From assembly GCA_019751945.1 (NCBI GenBank), contig JAIEMT010000024.1:1-42403 (forward strand): DNA of 42,403 bases, read 5' to 3'. The position numbers were made by a program, and so were the translations under genes. The notes below the pieces were generated by a model. The model had not been told where the DNA came from, made no database searches, and saw only the letters and a program-made list of their open reading frames with translations. The stretch is from a bacterium. Its GTDB lineage: Bacteria > Bdellovibrionota > UBA1018. How positions within the stretch are numbered: the first letter of the stretch is position 1; every line of letters starts with the position of its first letter. Shown piece by piece: positions 16,793 through 26,041 of this stretch.

Positions 16793-17284
16793 ATGCTTTT
16801 TCAAAGATTTTTTGCACTGACAGCCATGACATCCGTTCTCTTCTCCACCTTGCCGATCCAAAATCTGGCACACGGCGATGAACTGGACTTCCGAAACCTC
16901 AAAACCTCGGAAGTTCCGAAAAATGTTATCGTTCGTGTTTCTAACACGGATCAAAAGGCAGAAATTTTTCGCCTTCCCGATGGTGCGCCTCCAGTCAACA
17001 ATGAAGCCTCCGCAAAGGCGGCAATCGATAGTTACGTTAAAAGCGAGAACCTTATTGCTAACGCTTCTGTGATTACCCCCTTGCCAACCTTCGATGAGCT
17101 CGACAAGGGAACCAGCCAGGAATCCTGGTTCTTCTTCGCCTTTTTGGGTGCCTTCGCTTTAGGTTATGCAGCCTCCTATTATTGGCGCCCCGCCTACTAC
17201 ACGCAGCCTTATTTCCCCCACCAGTATTCGTATTACTATTACGGCTACAATGGCTTCTACCGGCCGTACCCGATGTATTATTGA
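16793..17284 (+). CDS. uncharacterised exported protein with Tyr-rich tail
   Basis: 163 residues, not recognised. Residues 1-28 form a signal peptide (hydrophobic core, ending near LAHG). The middle (30-105) is polar. One strong hydrophobic segment (WFFFAFLGAFALGYAASYYW, about 112-131) follows. The last 30 residues are dominated by Tyr, Pro and Phe with several YY pairs. Such a tail suggests adhesive or aromatic-cluster interaction in the envelope. An AGGAG site precedes the ATG. The subtilase-like gene starts 12 nt downstream, so this could be a partner or substrate of that protease (inference). Confidence 0.7.
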   Translation: MLFQRFFALTAMTSVLFSTLPIQNLAHGDELDFRNLKTSEVPKNVIVRVSNTDQKAEIFRLPDGAPPVNNEASAKAAIDSYVKSENLIANASVITPLPTFDELDKGTSQESWFFFAFLGAFALGYAASYYWRPAYYTQPYFPHQYSYYYYGYNGFYRPYPMYY

Positions 17285-17296
17285 GAGAAGGTTTGC

Positions 17297-18892
17297 ATGT
17301 ACTTGAAACCCGCTCGTTGTATCGTTGTTCTTTCCTTGTACTTTTTTTTCGGTCCCTCGGTTTGGTCAGCTGATGTGCTTCAGCCCGAAGACTTGCGTAA
17401 GCGGCTTGGAATAGTCGAAGACAAGCTACCGTCGGATAAGGCCCTTGCTCGAATCTCTGTCGCTATATTGGACAATGGCTTCCAAGGTTACGATGCCGGC
17501 AAAGGTCTCCTCCCGGAATCGACAGAGCTTATTCGTGGTCCCGGAAATGATTTTGCTCCAACTGCCCATGGCCTGAAGATGGCTCAGATTATTTGGGCCG
17601 TAACTGGGAAAAAGTCAGCCGGTCCAAAATTCTATCTCGTCAATACCAACGGCTTTACCAACTTCAAGGCTGCTGTGGATTTTGTCATCGAGAAGAAAGT
17701 GGACATCGTCTTGTACAGCCAAGTCTGGGAATTTGGCGGCAACTATGATGGTAAAGGCTTCATCAATGCCGAAGTATCGCGTGCTATTGACGCCGACATC
17801 CTCTGGGTGAACGCTGCGGGAGACTTTGGAGGGAATGTCTACAATGGAAGCGTCCTGACGGACCTCTCCTCGAGTGATAAGACCACGCTGAAACCTCGAG
17901 GCCGCACTTCCCTGAAGTTTGTGAACAAGTTCGACGAGAACAATGTCACGCTGACTTTGAGTTGGTCGGATTTCAAAGACTCGAAGGATCACTCCACCGT
18001 AAAAGATCTGGACCTCCTCGTTTTTGATTCCGAGAAGAAACAAGTCGGCGCTTCTCAGCTCCGACAAATTGGCGAAGCGCCGCCTAACGAGGAATCTGAC
18101 CTTTCCAGCCACGCCCGCGAACAAGTGGTCCTGAAAAATCTGGAGCGCGGAGTTTACTATGTCCGAATTGTAGCCAAATCGCAGAATTTTAAATCTAAAG
18201 ACAAATACCGATTGGCCATTTATGGCAACAAGCCCGGCTCCATTACTTTTTCGGATCATTCTGACGGCCAGGAAATTTTTCCACCGGCAGATCATCCCGA
18301 AGTACTGACCGTCGGCGATGGCGATGAAACCACGTCCAAAGGCCCCACCGCGGATGGCCGCAAAAAACCCGACGTCATTATACAAGACTCGAAAGTGAGT
18401 TTTTCCAACGGCAGCGGGGCCACCGGTTCCTCGACTGTGGCGGCATTAATGGCGGCTAAGGTCGTCTTCTTAAAAATCAAAGATCCCGACCTCACGCAAG
18501 CGAAGCTCCTGCAGCAGGAACGCGGTACGACCTTCGCCTCCATACAGACCGGCGGCATTGGCGGGACAGGGACTCCCCAACCCGGTGAACTGGTTCAACT
18601 CATTTCTGCGGACCCGCTATTGATTCCTCCAGATTTGATTGGCCTGATTCCTCTGGGAAGCCAGCCCTTCTTTCATCCGAATGGGCACCTCGTCATTGTG
18701 GTACCGGGAGATCCGTTTGCGATGCCCTGGGTACGACGGTTGGGCGTGCAACGATTGAACGAAGATGATTTCTTAGCCTACTCTACCTGGACGAAAACGT
18801 GGTCAGCCGTACCGGCGAAGTTTCGGCACGTGATTCGGCCTCCGCTGGTCGAGTTCACTCCGGCCGGGGAACCGATTGCGAGTCAGAACTAG
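17297..18892 (+). CDS. exported subtilisin-like (S8) protease, divergent
   Basis: 531 residues with a signal peptide (1-24, ending VWSA). The catalytic triad can be placed: Asp59 in VAILDNGF, His91 in PTAHGLKMAQI, Ser379 in GATGSSTVAALMAA. The segment GPTADGRKKPDVI just before the Ser block is typical of subtilases. The oxyanion-hole Asn is replaced: VNAAGDFGG has Asp176 where most have Asn, as in PC2-type convertases. A beta-rich insert (about 195-310, with GVYYVRIVA resembling a pre-peptidase C-terminal or P-like domain) interrupts the catalytic fold. Activity may therefore be slow or absent. It is preceded by AGAAGG and ends 4 bp inside a convergent lipoprotein gene. Confidence 0.8.
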   Translation: MYLKPARCIVVLSLYFFFGPSVWSADVLQPEDLRKRLGIVEDKLPSDKALARISVAILDNGFQGYDAGKGLLPESTELIRGPGNDFAPTAHGLKMAQIIWAVTGKKSAGPKFYLVNTNGFTNFKAAVDFVIEKKVDIVLYSQVWEFGGNYDGKGFINAEVSRAIDADILWVNAAGDFGGNVYNGSVLTDLSSSDKTTLKPRGRTSLKFVNKFDENNVTLTLSWSDFKDSKDHSTVKDLDLLVFDSEKKQVGASQLRQIGEAPPNEESDLSSHAREQVVLKNLERGVYYVRIVAKSQNFKSKDKYRLAIYGNKPGSITFSDHSDGQEIFPPADHPEVLTVGDGDETTSKGPTADGRKKPDVIIQDSKVSFSNGSGATGSSTVAALMAAKVVFLKIKDPDLTQAKLLQQERGTTFASIQTGGIGGTGTPQPGELVQLISADPLLIPPDLIGLIPLGSQPFFHPNGHLVIVVPGDPFAMPWVRRLGVQRLNEDDFLAYSTWTKTWSAVPAKFRHVIRPPLVEFTPAGEPIASQN

Positions 18893-19542
18893 TTCGTTTT
18901 CTTCGTGCTATTGACTTTGGCCGAAGCAATTCCCGCTTCAATAAAATAATGAGCGGTGTGGCTTGCGGTTTCGGTCCAGCCTAATTGGCTGCGGCAGCCT
19001 TGCTTTTCAAGTACACCGCCGTCCTGACGAATCAAGCGCACGCGCACCGGCCAAAGACAGCCGTCTAAGTTGCGGCCGGGTTCCTTCACCACAGCGTGAG
19101 CTAGAACGCCCAAACGTTCACGCACCGATTGCACCGAAAGTTCGCCTTGAGCGCCGGTGGCAATATTTGCGGCATGGACGGGCTTTTTCGTGTCTTTGGA
19201 ATCTTTGAAGTCTTTAGATTCCTTCGTCGAAGAAAGCTGACGACGGGCTTTATCGCCCCCCGGAACATCCGGAATCAGTTCATCAAACAAAACGGGATAA
19301 ACGATGACTTGCGCGAAGCCGGATTTCTCCCAAGCCTTCACATGCACCGTCATCGACTTCGGTCCCGACCATTTGAAATCGGGGCCGGGATACTCGATGT
19401 AGCCTTCCACAAACGGAGAGCCATCGATTCCACCTTGCAGAACGGTGTTCATCAAACTGTTTTGATTCTTGGCGCAGCCTTGTTGAAGAACCAGGCCACC
19501 CACCACGAACGCTACAAAGAAAATCTTTTGAACCGAGCTCAT
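18889..19542 (-). CDS. uncharacterised lipoprotein
   Basis: 217 residues. A type II signal peptide ends in LVLQQGC, so the mature protein begins at a lipidated Cys followed by AKNQ. A Lys/Asp/Ser-rich low-complexity stretch (STKESKDFKDSKDTKKP) lies in the middle. No family recognised. The start at 19542 (MSSVQK) has a strong AGGAGG site and overlaps the upstream lipoprotein stop (ATGA); a start at 19560 is also open. The two lipoprotein genes therefore form a coupled pair, perhaps subunits of one envelope assembly (inference). Confidence 0.75.
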   Translation of the reverse strand: MSSVQKIFFVAFVVGGLVLQQGCAKNQNSLMNTVLQGGIDGSPFVEGYIEYPGPDFKWSGPKSMTVHVKAWEKSGFAQVIVYPVLFDELIPDVPGGDKARRQLSSTKESKDFKDSKDTKKPVHAANIATGAQGELSVQSVRERLGVLAHAVVKEPGRNLDGCLWPVRVRLIRQDGGVLEKQGCRSQLGWTETASHTAHYFIEAGIASAKVNSTKKTN

Positions 19543-20438
19543 CGTCCTGCCTCCTGCCAAAGCGGCTTCAAACCTTGAGTGACCTTTGTGGACTTCAAAA
19601 GCGGAAGCTCCTTCAAGCAGGCTTCGGTCTCACGCGCTGCCAGAGCCGGGACTTTGCAGCCGGGCTGAAATAGTTTTTCTGCAATCACGGTGCTCGTCGC
19701 CCAACCTTCTTCTGAGAACTCTTCGTTCTTGCAGCTCGTGTCGGAACTCATGGCCAAGCATTGCAGCATCGGCTTAAAGGTTGCACCGCCGTCGGTCTTC
19801 TTCATTTTACAGGGCGACCAAACTTGCGCCATCACGCGAGCCATTTCGAACTGCGCGCGCTGGGGTTGCTGATGCACCATCTTCACAAAGCCATCGCCCA
19901 TGCGGACGGTCGGAGTTCCGTCCTTTAAATAGCTCAGCACGGTGATGCCACGCCAACTCAGGTCGGGTTCGACTTGTGACGGCGGACGATGAATTTTCAT
20001 CTTCGCCAAATCCGCCTTCATTTCTTCAAAAGTTTTTGCTGGAATCTGGGTTTGATGCGACTGCAGCCAGTTTCCAAGCGTCGTGCGAGTGGATTCGAAC
20101 ATCTGATTCACGCGTTCCCACTCGAGTTTTCGAATATTCACTTTGCCAGGATTCGTTCCGCGAATTTCCGTAAAAGCGCAGCTCTCTTCGCTCAATGTTT
20201 TTTCGGAGTGAGTCGTTGCAACGTGCGAATTCGAAGATGGCTTACGCGATTTTTCATGATCCGCTTTTGCCACGCGGCTCGTGTGAGCCGATTCTTCGCC
20301 ATCACCCGAGTTGGGTTTGAAGTACGAAGGAGGCACCACTGAAACTTTATCTGAGGAAGTGTCTTGCCGCTTCTTGCAGCCGGTGACGCTTACCACGCCC
20401 GCCAACAAAATAATCGCTACCGCCGAGAAAAATCGCAT
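19539..20438 (-). CDS. uncharacterised lipoprotein
   Basis: 299 residues with lipoprotein signal peptide (VVSVTGC, Cys about residue 21) and a polar, Ser/His/Lys-rich linker to about residue 80. A mixed alpha/beta region with six or more Cys in the mature part follows (SCAFTEI, WSPCKMK, MLQCLAM, DTSCKNE, QPGCKVP, TEACLKE). The Cys content suggests periplasmic disulfides. No known family recognised. First gene of the pair with the downstream lipoprotein (ATGA overlap); divergent from the 5'-nucleotidase gene. Confidence 0.75.
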   Translation of the reverse strand: MRFFSAVAIILLAGVVSVTGCKKRQDTSSDKVSVVPPSYFKPNSGDGEESAHTSRVAKADHEKSRKPSSNSHVATTHSEKTLSEESCAFTEIRGTNPGKVNIRKLEWERVNQMFESTRTTLGNWLQSHQTQIPAKTFEEMKADLAKMKIHRPPSQVEPDLSWRGITVLSYLKDGTPTVRMGDGFVKMVHQQPQRAQFEMARVMAQVWSPCKMKKTDGGATFKPMLQCLAMSSDTSCKNEEFSEEGWATSTVIAEKLFQPGCKVPALAARETEACLKELPLLKSTKVTQGLKPLWQEAGR

Positions 20439-20585
20439 TTGTTTGAGTCTCCGTTCTCCGAAATTTTACCTACAAAAATTATAAGATCCGCTCACAGAAA
20501 TGAAAAGGCTTCTGCAAGAACTTCACCTCTGTAAACTGAGTCAAGAATTTGACCCGGACTCATCTCTGAGGTATCGATTTTAAAT

Positions 20586-22493
20586 ATGCACTTCACTCGA
20601 CTCCGCTCCTCCGCCTCGGCAATTCTTGCAGCTACACTTTTATGGGGATGCGCAGCAAAACAACCCGCCCCCGTCCTAAAACAAGATTTAGAAACCATCA
20701 CCATTTTGGGACTGAATGATTTGCACGGCGCCCTTGCTCCGCTGAAATTAAAAACGCGCGAGCGAGCAGGAGTGACGCCTGTTGATTACGAACGCGGCGG
20801 AGCAGCCATGCTTGCTTCGTATGTGAAAACGTTGCGAGCCGAACACGGCTCGCGACTTCTCATCTTAGATGCGGGCGATGAAATGCAGGGATCGCTGGAA
20901 AGCAATCTTTTGCATGGCTCTCCCGTAGTGCAGTTTTTTAATTCTATTGGTCTGCAAGGTGCGGCGATTGGAAATCACGAGTTCGACTTCGGTCCGGTTG
21001 AAAATGGATTGGATCCGCTCGGCACACTCAAAGCTCGCGCCAAAGAAGCGAAATACCCTTTTCTCTCGGCCAATCTCATTTCAAAAAAAACGGGTGAAAG
21101 ACCGGATATTTCTAACACTGCGCCCTCAGTTCTCCTCGATGTCGGCCGATTGAAGGTCGGCGTGATCGGACTCACCACTTTAGATACGCCCACTACTTCG
21201 CGCGCAGAGTTCGTCAAGGAACTCGACTTCTCGGATTTGAAAGAAGCCACGCTTCGAGAATCCAAGCGTCTTCGAAATCTTGGAGCGCATATTGTGGTGG
21301 CCACGGCTCACGTCGGCCTTTTTTGTAATCCGGCTCCTGGCTCTCCTGCTGCTAAACTTCGCGGCAGTCGCGTGTGGAAACCCACCGACTCTCAAAAAGA
21401 ATGCGGCCCACGCGATGAAATGGTGCGCCTGTTAAAATCCGTTCCCGTCGGAACTCTCGATGCGGTAGTGGCCGGTCACACTCACCAAATCGTCCATCAT
21501 TGGATTGCGGGCGTCCCCGTCATTCAATCCGGCACGCGCGGACTTCAGTTTCACACCATTCAGCTGAGCTACGATTTGGCCAATAACAAACTCATTCCTG
21601 GCGCTTCTCGAATCGAAGGCCCCGTTCCCGTCTGTTCCCGAGTTTTTGAAAACCAACAGGATTGCGACGGGGAATCCACCGCTCCTCCTCAAGGCCGCGG
21701 CAGATTAGTGAAACCCAAATTTCGTGGCAAGGTGATGGAACCGGATGCGCCAACGGAAGCGCTTCTCGAGCCGGCTATTAAAAAAGCGGCGGAAGTGGGC
21801 GGAACCATTCTGGGCGAAGCCATTCTTCCGCTCGAATACACGCGCGATCGCGAATCAGCGGCCGGAAACCTGGTTGCCGATGCCATGAGATTCCAGCTCA
21901 AAGCGGATGTCGGCCTGATCAACGCCGGTGGCGTGCGCTCCCCGATCGAAGCAGGCCCCATCACTTACGAAGAAGTTTTCAGAATGCTGCCGTTTGAAAA
22001 CGCGGTGTGGATTTTGAAACTCACTGGAAAAGAATTAAAACTTGTTCTTCGAGTAGCTGAAAACGGTTCACGCGGTTTCTTCTCCGTTTCGGGCGTGCAG
22101 CTGCTTGCTATTCCGCTCAGTAAAGAAGCTCCTGCCACCGACTTGAACGGCAACCATCGAATTGAACCCTGGGAAGTGAATCGCATTAAAGAGTTCTGGT
22201 TAGATCCCGGGCAGGGACAAGAGCTCGGTCGAATTAAAGATGATCAATACTACCGCCTGGCCCTCCCCGACTTCTTAGTTCTCGGGGGAGACGATATGGC
22301 GTGGGTCATGTCTCAGATTCCCACCGATCGCATTTATAGTGAAAACACGAAGCTCATTCGCGAGCTGGTGAAAGATTACCTAGCTGAGAAGCAACAGGTG
22401 AACTCCTACGGCGATCCCACGATAGATCCTGACCGTCCCCGACTGATACTCCGGGATTCTGGCGTCAAAAGGAAAGCAAAAAAATCCCGCTAG
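20586..22493 (+). CDS. UshA-like 5'-nucleotidase/2',3'-cyclic phosphodiesterase lipoprotein
   Basis: 635-residue periplasmic metallophosphoesterase for scavenging nucleotides. A lipoprotein signal (LLWGC) directs it to the envelope. N-terminal metallophosphatase domain: NDLHGAL, DAGDEMQGS, AIGNHEFDFG, ATAHVG and GHTHQIVHH, covering the dimetal ligands. C-terminal 5'-nucleotidase domain from about residue 390: AAGNLVADAMRF, INAGGVRSPIEAG, and YRLALPDFLVLGGDDMAW, the nucleoside-binding region. Complete length for the family. No ribosome-binding site stands out. Divergent from the two lipoprotein genes. Nucleoside products could feed the purine genes elsewhere in the window, but no direct link is shown. 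Confidence 0.92.
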   Translation: MHFTRLRSSASAILAATLLWGCAAKQPAPVLKQDLETITILGLNDLHGALAPLKLKTRERAGVTPVDYERGGAAMLASYVKTLRAEHGSRLLILDAGDEMQGSLESNLLHGSPVVQFFNSIGLQGAAIGNHEFDFGPVENGLDPLGTLKARAKEAKYPFLSANLISKKTGERPDISNTAPSVLLDVGRLKVGVIGLTTLDTPTTSRAEFVKELDFSDLKEATLRESKRLRNLGAHIVVATAHVGLFCNPAPGSPAAKLRGSRVWKPTDSQKECGPRDEMVRLLKSVPVGTLDAVVAGHTHQIVHHWIAGVPVIQSGTRGLQFHTIQLSYDLANNKLIPGASRIEGPVPVCSRVFENQQDCDGESTAPPQGRGRLVKPKFRGKVMEPDAPTEALLEPAIKKAAEVGGTILGEAILPLEYTRDRESAAGNLVADAMRFQLKADVGLINAGGVRSPIEAGPITYEEVFRMLPFENAVWILKLTGKELKLVLRVAENGSRGFFSVSGVQLLAIPLSKEAPATDLNGNHRIEPWEVNRIKEFWLDPGQGQELGRIKDDQYYRLALPDFLVLGGDDMAWVMSQIPTDRIYSENTKLIRELVKDYLAEKQQVNSYGDPTIDPDRPRLILRDSGVKRKAKKSR

Positions 22494-22529
22494 TGTACGG
22501 AATGAAAATCTGGGTTAAACTGAGAAGTG

Positions 22530-24764
22530 ATGGGAAGCACGGACCTGCTCACCTATATTGATCAGATCGTCCGGAAGGATTTCGAATCCAAGGGACGCGT
22601 TCTCTCCTTCGACGAATACCTCTCGCTCGTCGGCGAAAAGCCGAAGCTGCAGCTGAGAGGCTCCGCTCAGTATGCTGCCGACATGATGGATTATTACGGC
22701 ACTCTCGACGTCGACACGGCCGATGGCGAATCCACTCGCCGCTTCAACGTCTTTGACCTCACCAATGGCGACAGCGTTCGTCGCGTAGTCGGCCAAGAGC
22801 ACGTTCAAAATCATCTTTACCGCTCGTTAAAATCTTTCGTTCGCCAAGGCGTGAACAACCGCTTGGTGCTGCTACATGGCCCGAACGGTAGCGCCAAAAG
22901 CTCGCTGATTCACTCGCTCATGGCGGGGCTTGAACAGTACTCCCAAGAAAATGAAGGTGCAGCGTACACCTTTAACTGGGTTTTTCCGGTGGAACGATTT
23001 TCAAAAGGTGGCATCGGAATCAACACCTATGCGACCAAGAAGGAAAATGTTTCGAGCTACGCGAAACTCGCCGACGAAGATATTCTCGCAAAAATTCCCT
23101 GCGATCTGAAAGATCATCCGATTCTCTTGATTCCGCTTCAGCATCGCCGCGCTTTCTTAGAAAAATTAATTGGCAAAAAAGAATCCGAAGAACTTTGGAT
23201 CACTCTTCCCGCCTACCTTTCCAAGGGCGAACCCTGCCATCGCTGTAAACAGATTGCCGACGCGCTTCTCCTGACGAGCGGCGGAGATTACAAAAAAGTT
23301 CTGATGCACGTTCAGGTCGAAAGAATTTTCTACTCTCGTCGCTACCGCAAGGGTGTGGTGACCATCGAACCGCAGTTTCACGTCGATGCGCAGTATCAGC
23401 AGCTCACCATGAATCGCAGCATGGGTTCTTTACCCGCATCCCTGCAAAGCTTGAATCTCTTTGCCCTGCAGGGAGACTTGGTCGATGGCAATCGCGGAAT
23501 CATTGAATACAGCGACCTGCTGAAACGCCCGGTGGATACTTTCAAGTACTTGCTTGCCGCCTCTGAAACCGGCGCCGTGAATATCGGATCGACGATTGCG
23601 TACCTCGACACGCTCATGCTGGGCTCAACGAACGAATTGCAGCTCGATGCCTTCAAGGAATTTCCGGACTTCACGAGCTTCAAAGCACGCATCGATTTGA
23701 TTCGCGTGCCGTACTTGCTCTCAGTCACGCAGGAAAAAGAAATTTACCAACCCGATCTCAAACAGATTGGAATGGAAACCCACGTGGCTCCGCACACGGG
23801 CTGGGCGTTGGCACTCTGGGCGGTTCTCACTCGCCTGAAGAAACCTAACAGCATCAATTATCCCCCGCATGTGAGCACGATTGTTTCGAACCTCTCGCCT
23901 TTAGAGAAAGCGAAACTTTTAGACACCGGCGACATGCCGATGACCTTAACCGCAGAAGATCGCAAGCTGCTCCGCTCAGCCATGCGAAAATTGCGCGAAG
24001 AATATTCCAACATTCCGTACTACGAAGGCCGCATGGGCGCCTCCGCGCGGGAACTGAAATCCATTTTATTTAGCGCGGCTCAAAATCATGACTTCCAATG
24101 CCTCTCGCCGCTGGCAGTCTTCCGAGAACTCGAAGAATTCGTCAAGCGCGTCAGCGAATACGATTTCTTGAAACAAGACGTGAAAGACGGCTTTCATGAC
24201 TCGACCGAGTTCATCAATACCGTCCGCAATGAATATTTAAACATTATAGATCGCGAAGTGCGCGATTCGATCGGCCTCTACGATTCGAAGCAATGGGAAG
24301 ACTTCCTACGCAAATACATCCAACATATCTCGCTCTTGTTGAAAAAAGAGAAGATCAAGAACCCCATCACCGGCAAGATGGAAGACCCCGATCGCGCTCT
24401 CGTGGCCGAGTTCGAAGCCATTGTCCAAGCCCCGGCGGAAGGCCCAGAACTTGAAGGATTCCGCCAGCATGCCATCTCCCAAGTCGGTGCCTGGGCCTTA
24501 GATCACCCCGGAAAAGCAGTGACTTATGCCAAGGTTTTCCCCGAATTCTGGCACAAACTCGAAAAGCACTATTACGAATCTCAAAAGGCTCTTCTGACAA
24601 AAATGCACAACGCTTTGGTCCTTTATGGTAAAGAATCGGCTGAGGTTACCGAAGAAGGTAGCCAGTTAGCCGAACAAACCGTGAACAATATGAAGACCAA
24701 ACTGCATTACTGCGAACACTGCGCCAAAGACGTCATCGTCTTCTTGATGCGGCAGCGCTATTAA
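22530..24764 (+). CDS. prkA: PrkA family serine protein kinase (AAA+ type)
   Basis: 744-residue PrkA/YeaG-type protein: an N-terminal AAA+ domain with Walker A GPNGSAKSSL (about residues 117-126) followed by the PrkA C-terminal kinase-like region. Family members act in starvation, sporulation or acid stress and often pair with SpoVR and YeaH/YhbH genes, which are not in this window. It is about 100 residues longer than E. coli YeaG. Two Cys pairs (GEPCHRCKQ near 236-239 and YCEHCAKD near the C-terminus) could bind a metal. GTG at 22527 is directly before the ATG at 22530; either may be used. The rluA-type gene follows after 3 nt. Confidence 0.93.
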   Translation: MGSTDLLTYIDQIVRKDFESKGRVLSFDEYLSLVGEKPKLQLRGSAQYAADMMDYYGTLDVDTADGESTRRFNVFDLTNGDSVRRVVGQEHVQNHLYRSLKSFVRQGVNNRLVLLHGPNGSAKSSLIHSLMAGLEQYSQENEGAAYTFNWVFPVERFSKGGIGINTYATKKENVSSYAKLADEDILAKIPCDLKDHPILLIPLQHRRAFLEKLIGKKESEELWITLPAYLSKGEPCHRCKQIADALLLTSGGDYKKVLMHVQVERIFYSRRYRKGVVTIEPQFHVDAQYQQLTMNRSMGSLPASLQSLNLFALQGDLVDGNRGIIEYSDLLKRPVDTFKYLLAASETGAVNIGSTIAYLDTLMLGSTNELQLDAFKEFPDFTSFKARIDLIRVPYLLSVTQEKEIYQPDLKQIGMETHVAPHTGWALALWAVLTRLKKPNSINYPPHVSTIVSNLSPLEKAKLLDTGDMPMTLTAEDRKLLRSAMRKLREEYSNIPYYEGRMGASARELKSILFSAAQNHDFQCLSPLAVFRELEEFVKRVSEYDFLKQDVKDGFHDSTEFINTVRNEYLNIIDREVRDSIGLYDSKQWEDFLRKYIQHISLLLKKEKIKNPITGKMEDPDRALVAEFEAIVQAPAEGPELEGFRQHAISQVGAWALDHPGKAVTYAKVFPEFWHKLEKHYYESQKALLTKMHNALVLYGKESAEVTEEGSQLAEQTVNNMKTKLHYCEHCAKDVIVFLMRQRY

Positions 24765-24767
24765 CCG

Positions 24768-25853
24768 ATGTCGAACGTTCGCCAAGACCTCAGCGAAAAT
24801 ACCTACCTCGTCACTTACGACGTCGGTCCCAATCAAACGGGGATGCGTCTCGATGCTTTTTTAAAAGATCATTACCGTAAACGCTCGCGCGAAGCTTTGA
24901 AGCGAGCCATTGATTCGGGAAGTATTCTAGTTCAGCGCAATCAAGGTCCGCACGTCACGGTCGGAAAATTGAAACCCAGCCTGCAGCTTCTGGCTGGCGA
25001 TGAAGTCATGGTGGTCAGTGAAAAGAAACCCGAACCGGCCGTCTGCTTCGATTATAAAATTCTTTTTGAAGACGACCATCTCTACGTCATTGAGAAGCCT
25101 GCGAACCTCCCTGTGCATCCGGCAGGGCGCTACTTCTTCAATACCCTGCTGATTCATCTGCGCACGGAAGGCCATCGCAACCCCCTTCGCGCGAATCAGG
25201 AATATTATCTCGTCCACCGCATCGACAAGGAGACGAGCGGTATTTTGGTTCTCGCGAAAACCAAAGAAGCCTGCACCGACATCACTCGCCAATTTGCAGA
25301 ACGCCAGACTGAAAAAACTTATTTGGCCATCACTCACGGTGTGACGCCCGAAGAATTCACAGTGGACCTCGCGATGCGCCGATCCACCACGTCCATCATT
25401 GGTTTAAAAATGACGACCGCTCCCGAGAGCGAAGGCGGCCAATCCGCTTCCACGGGCTTCAAGCGCTTAGAAGTCGCGGGCGATTTCTCGCTAGTCGAGT
25501 GCTACCCTAAAACCGGCCGCCAACATCAGATTCGCGTGCACTTAGACGCCAAAGGCCACCCCATTGTGGGCGACAAACTCTACGGCCGCCCCGAAGGCGA
25601 AGCCGTCAACTTCTACGACCGCGTGCACCTCACTCCCGAAGCCGAAGCGAAGCTCCTCCTCCCGCGCCACGCTCTTCACGCACATAAGATTCGCTTCACC
25701 CATCCCATCACCAGAAAGCTTCAGGAATTTGTAAGCCCGCTTCCCCAAGACTTGCGAGATTTCTTGTCGGCCCAGACTCAAGGCCCAAGGCACTTGCCCA
25801 TTTTTGGACGAATGCCCGCCGAAGTACCAGGCCCCTCCCCTCTCCAAACCTAA
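24768..25853 (+). CDS. RluA-family pseudouridine synthase
   Basis: 361-residue enzyme that isomerises uridine in rRNA or tRNA. An N-terminal S4 RNA-binding domain (MRLDAFLKDHYRKRSREALK) is followed by the catalytic core with VHRIDKETSGILVLAKT, whose Asp (about residue 153) is the nucleophile. Later YLAITHG and KTGRQHQIRVHL are the RluA-family binding motifs. The target position (RluC/RluD-like or other) cannot be chosen from sequence alone. Start 3 nt after prkA indicates co-transcription. The tail after about residue 330 is Pro-rich and probably disordered. Confidence 0.92.
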   Translation: MSNVRQDLSENTYLVTYDVGPNQTGMRLDAFLKDHYRKRSREALKRAIDSGSILVQRNQGPHVTVGKLKPSLQLLAGDEVMVVSEKKPEPAVCFDYKILFEDDHLYVIEKPANLPVHPAGRYFFNTLLIHLRTEGHRNPLRANQEYYLVHRIDKETSGILVLAKTKEACTDITRQFAERQTEKTYLAITHGVTPEEFTVDLAMRRSTTSIIGLKMTTAPESEGGQSASTGFKRLEVAGDFSLVECYPKTGRQHQIRVHLDAKGHPIVGDKLYGRPEGEAVNFYDRVHLTPEAEAKLLLPRHALHAHKIRFTHPITRKLQEFVSPLPQDLRDFLSAQTQGPRHLPIFGRMPAEVPGPSPLQT

Positions 25854-25888
25854 ACAGCCCCTTGCCCGCCCCATGCCCCTCTTTTCTA

Positions 25889-26010
25889 CCCCCGTCGCCT
25901 TTGGTTGGGTTTGGTTGGGATCCCAAGCGTGCAGCAGAGAAGTCTCGCCTTGGTTTCCAACTACTTACAACAAGTTTCCCAACCAAACCCAACCAAAGGC
26001 GACAGGGGGG
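25889..26010. repeat. inverted repeat between convergent genes
   Basis: Left arm 25889-25920 and right arm 25977-26010 share a perfect 27-bp inverted match (GTCGCCTTTGGTTGGGTTTG then GTTGGGA) extended by a C/G run with a one-base indel. The spacer is 56 bp. It lies between the rluA-type gene (+) and the HAD gene (-). It may act as a bidirectional terminator or be a mobile palindromic unit. Confidence 0.9.
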
Positions 26011-26041
26011 AGAATGCGAAATCTTTGTGGGAGTAGGCAGT

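Noticed and set aside
17615..18385. 256-codon ORF opposite the subtilase
   Set aside because: Shadow of a gene with placed catalytic residues; no signal of its own.
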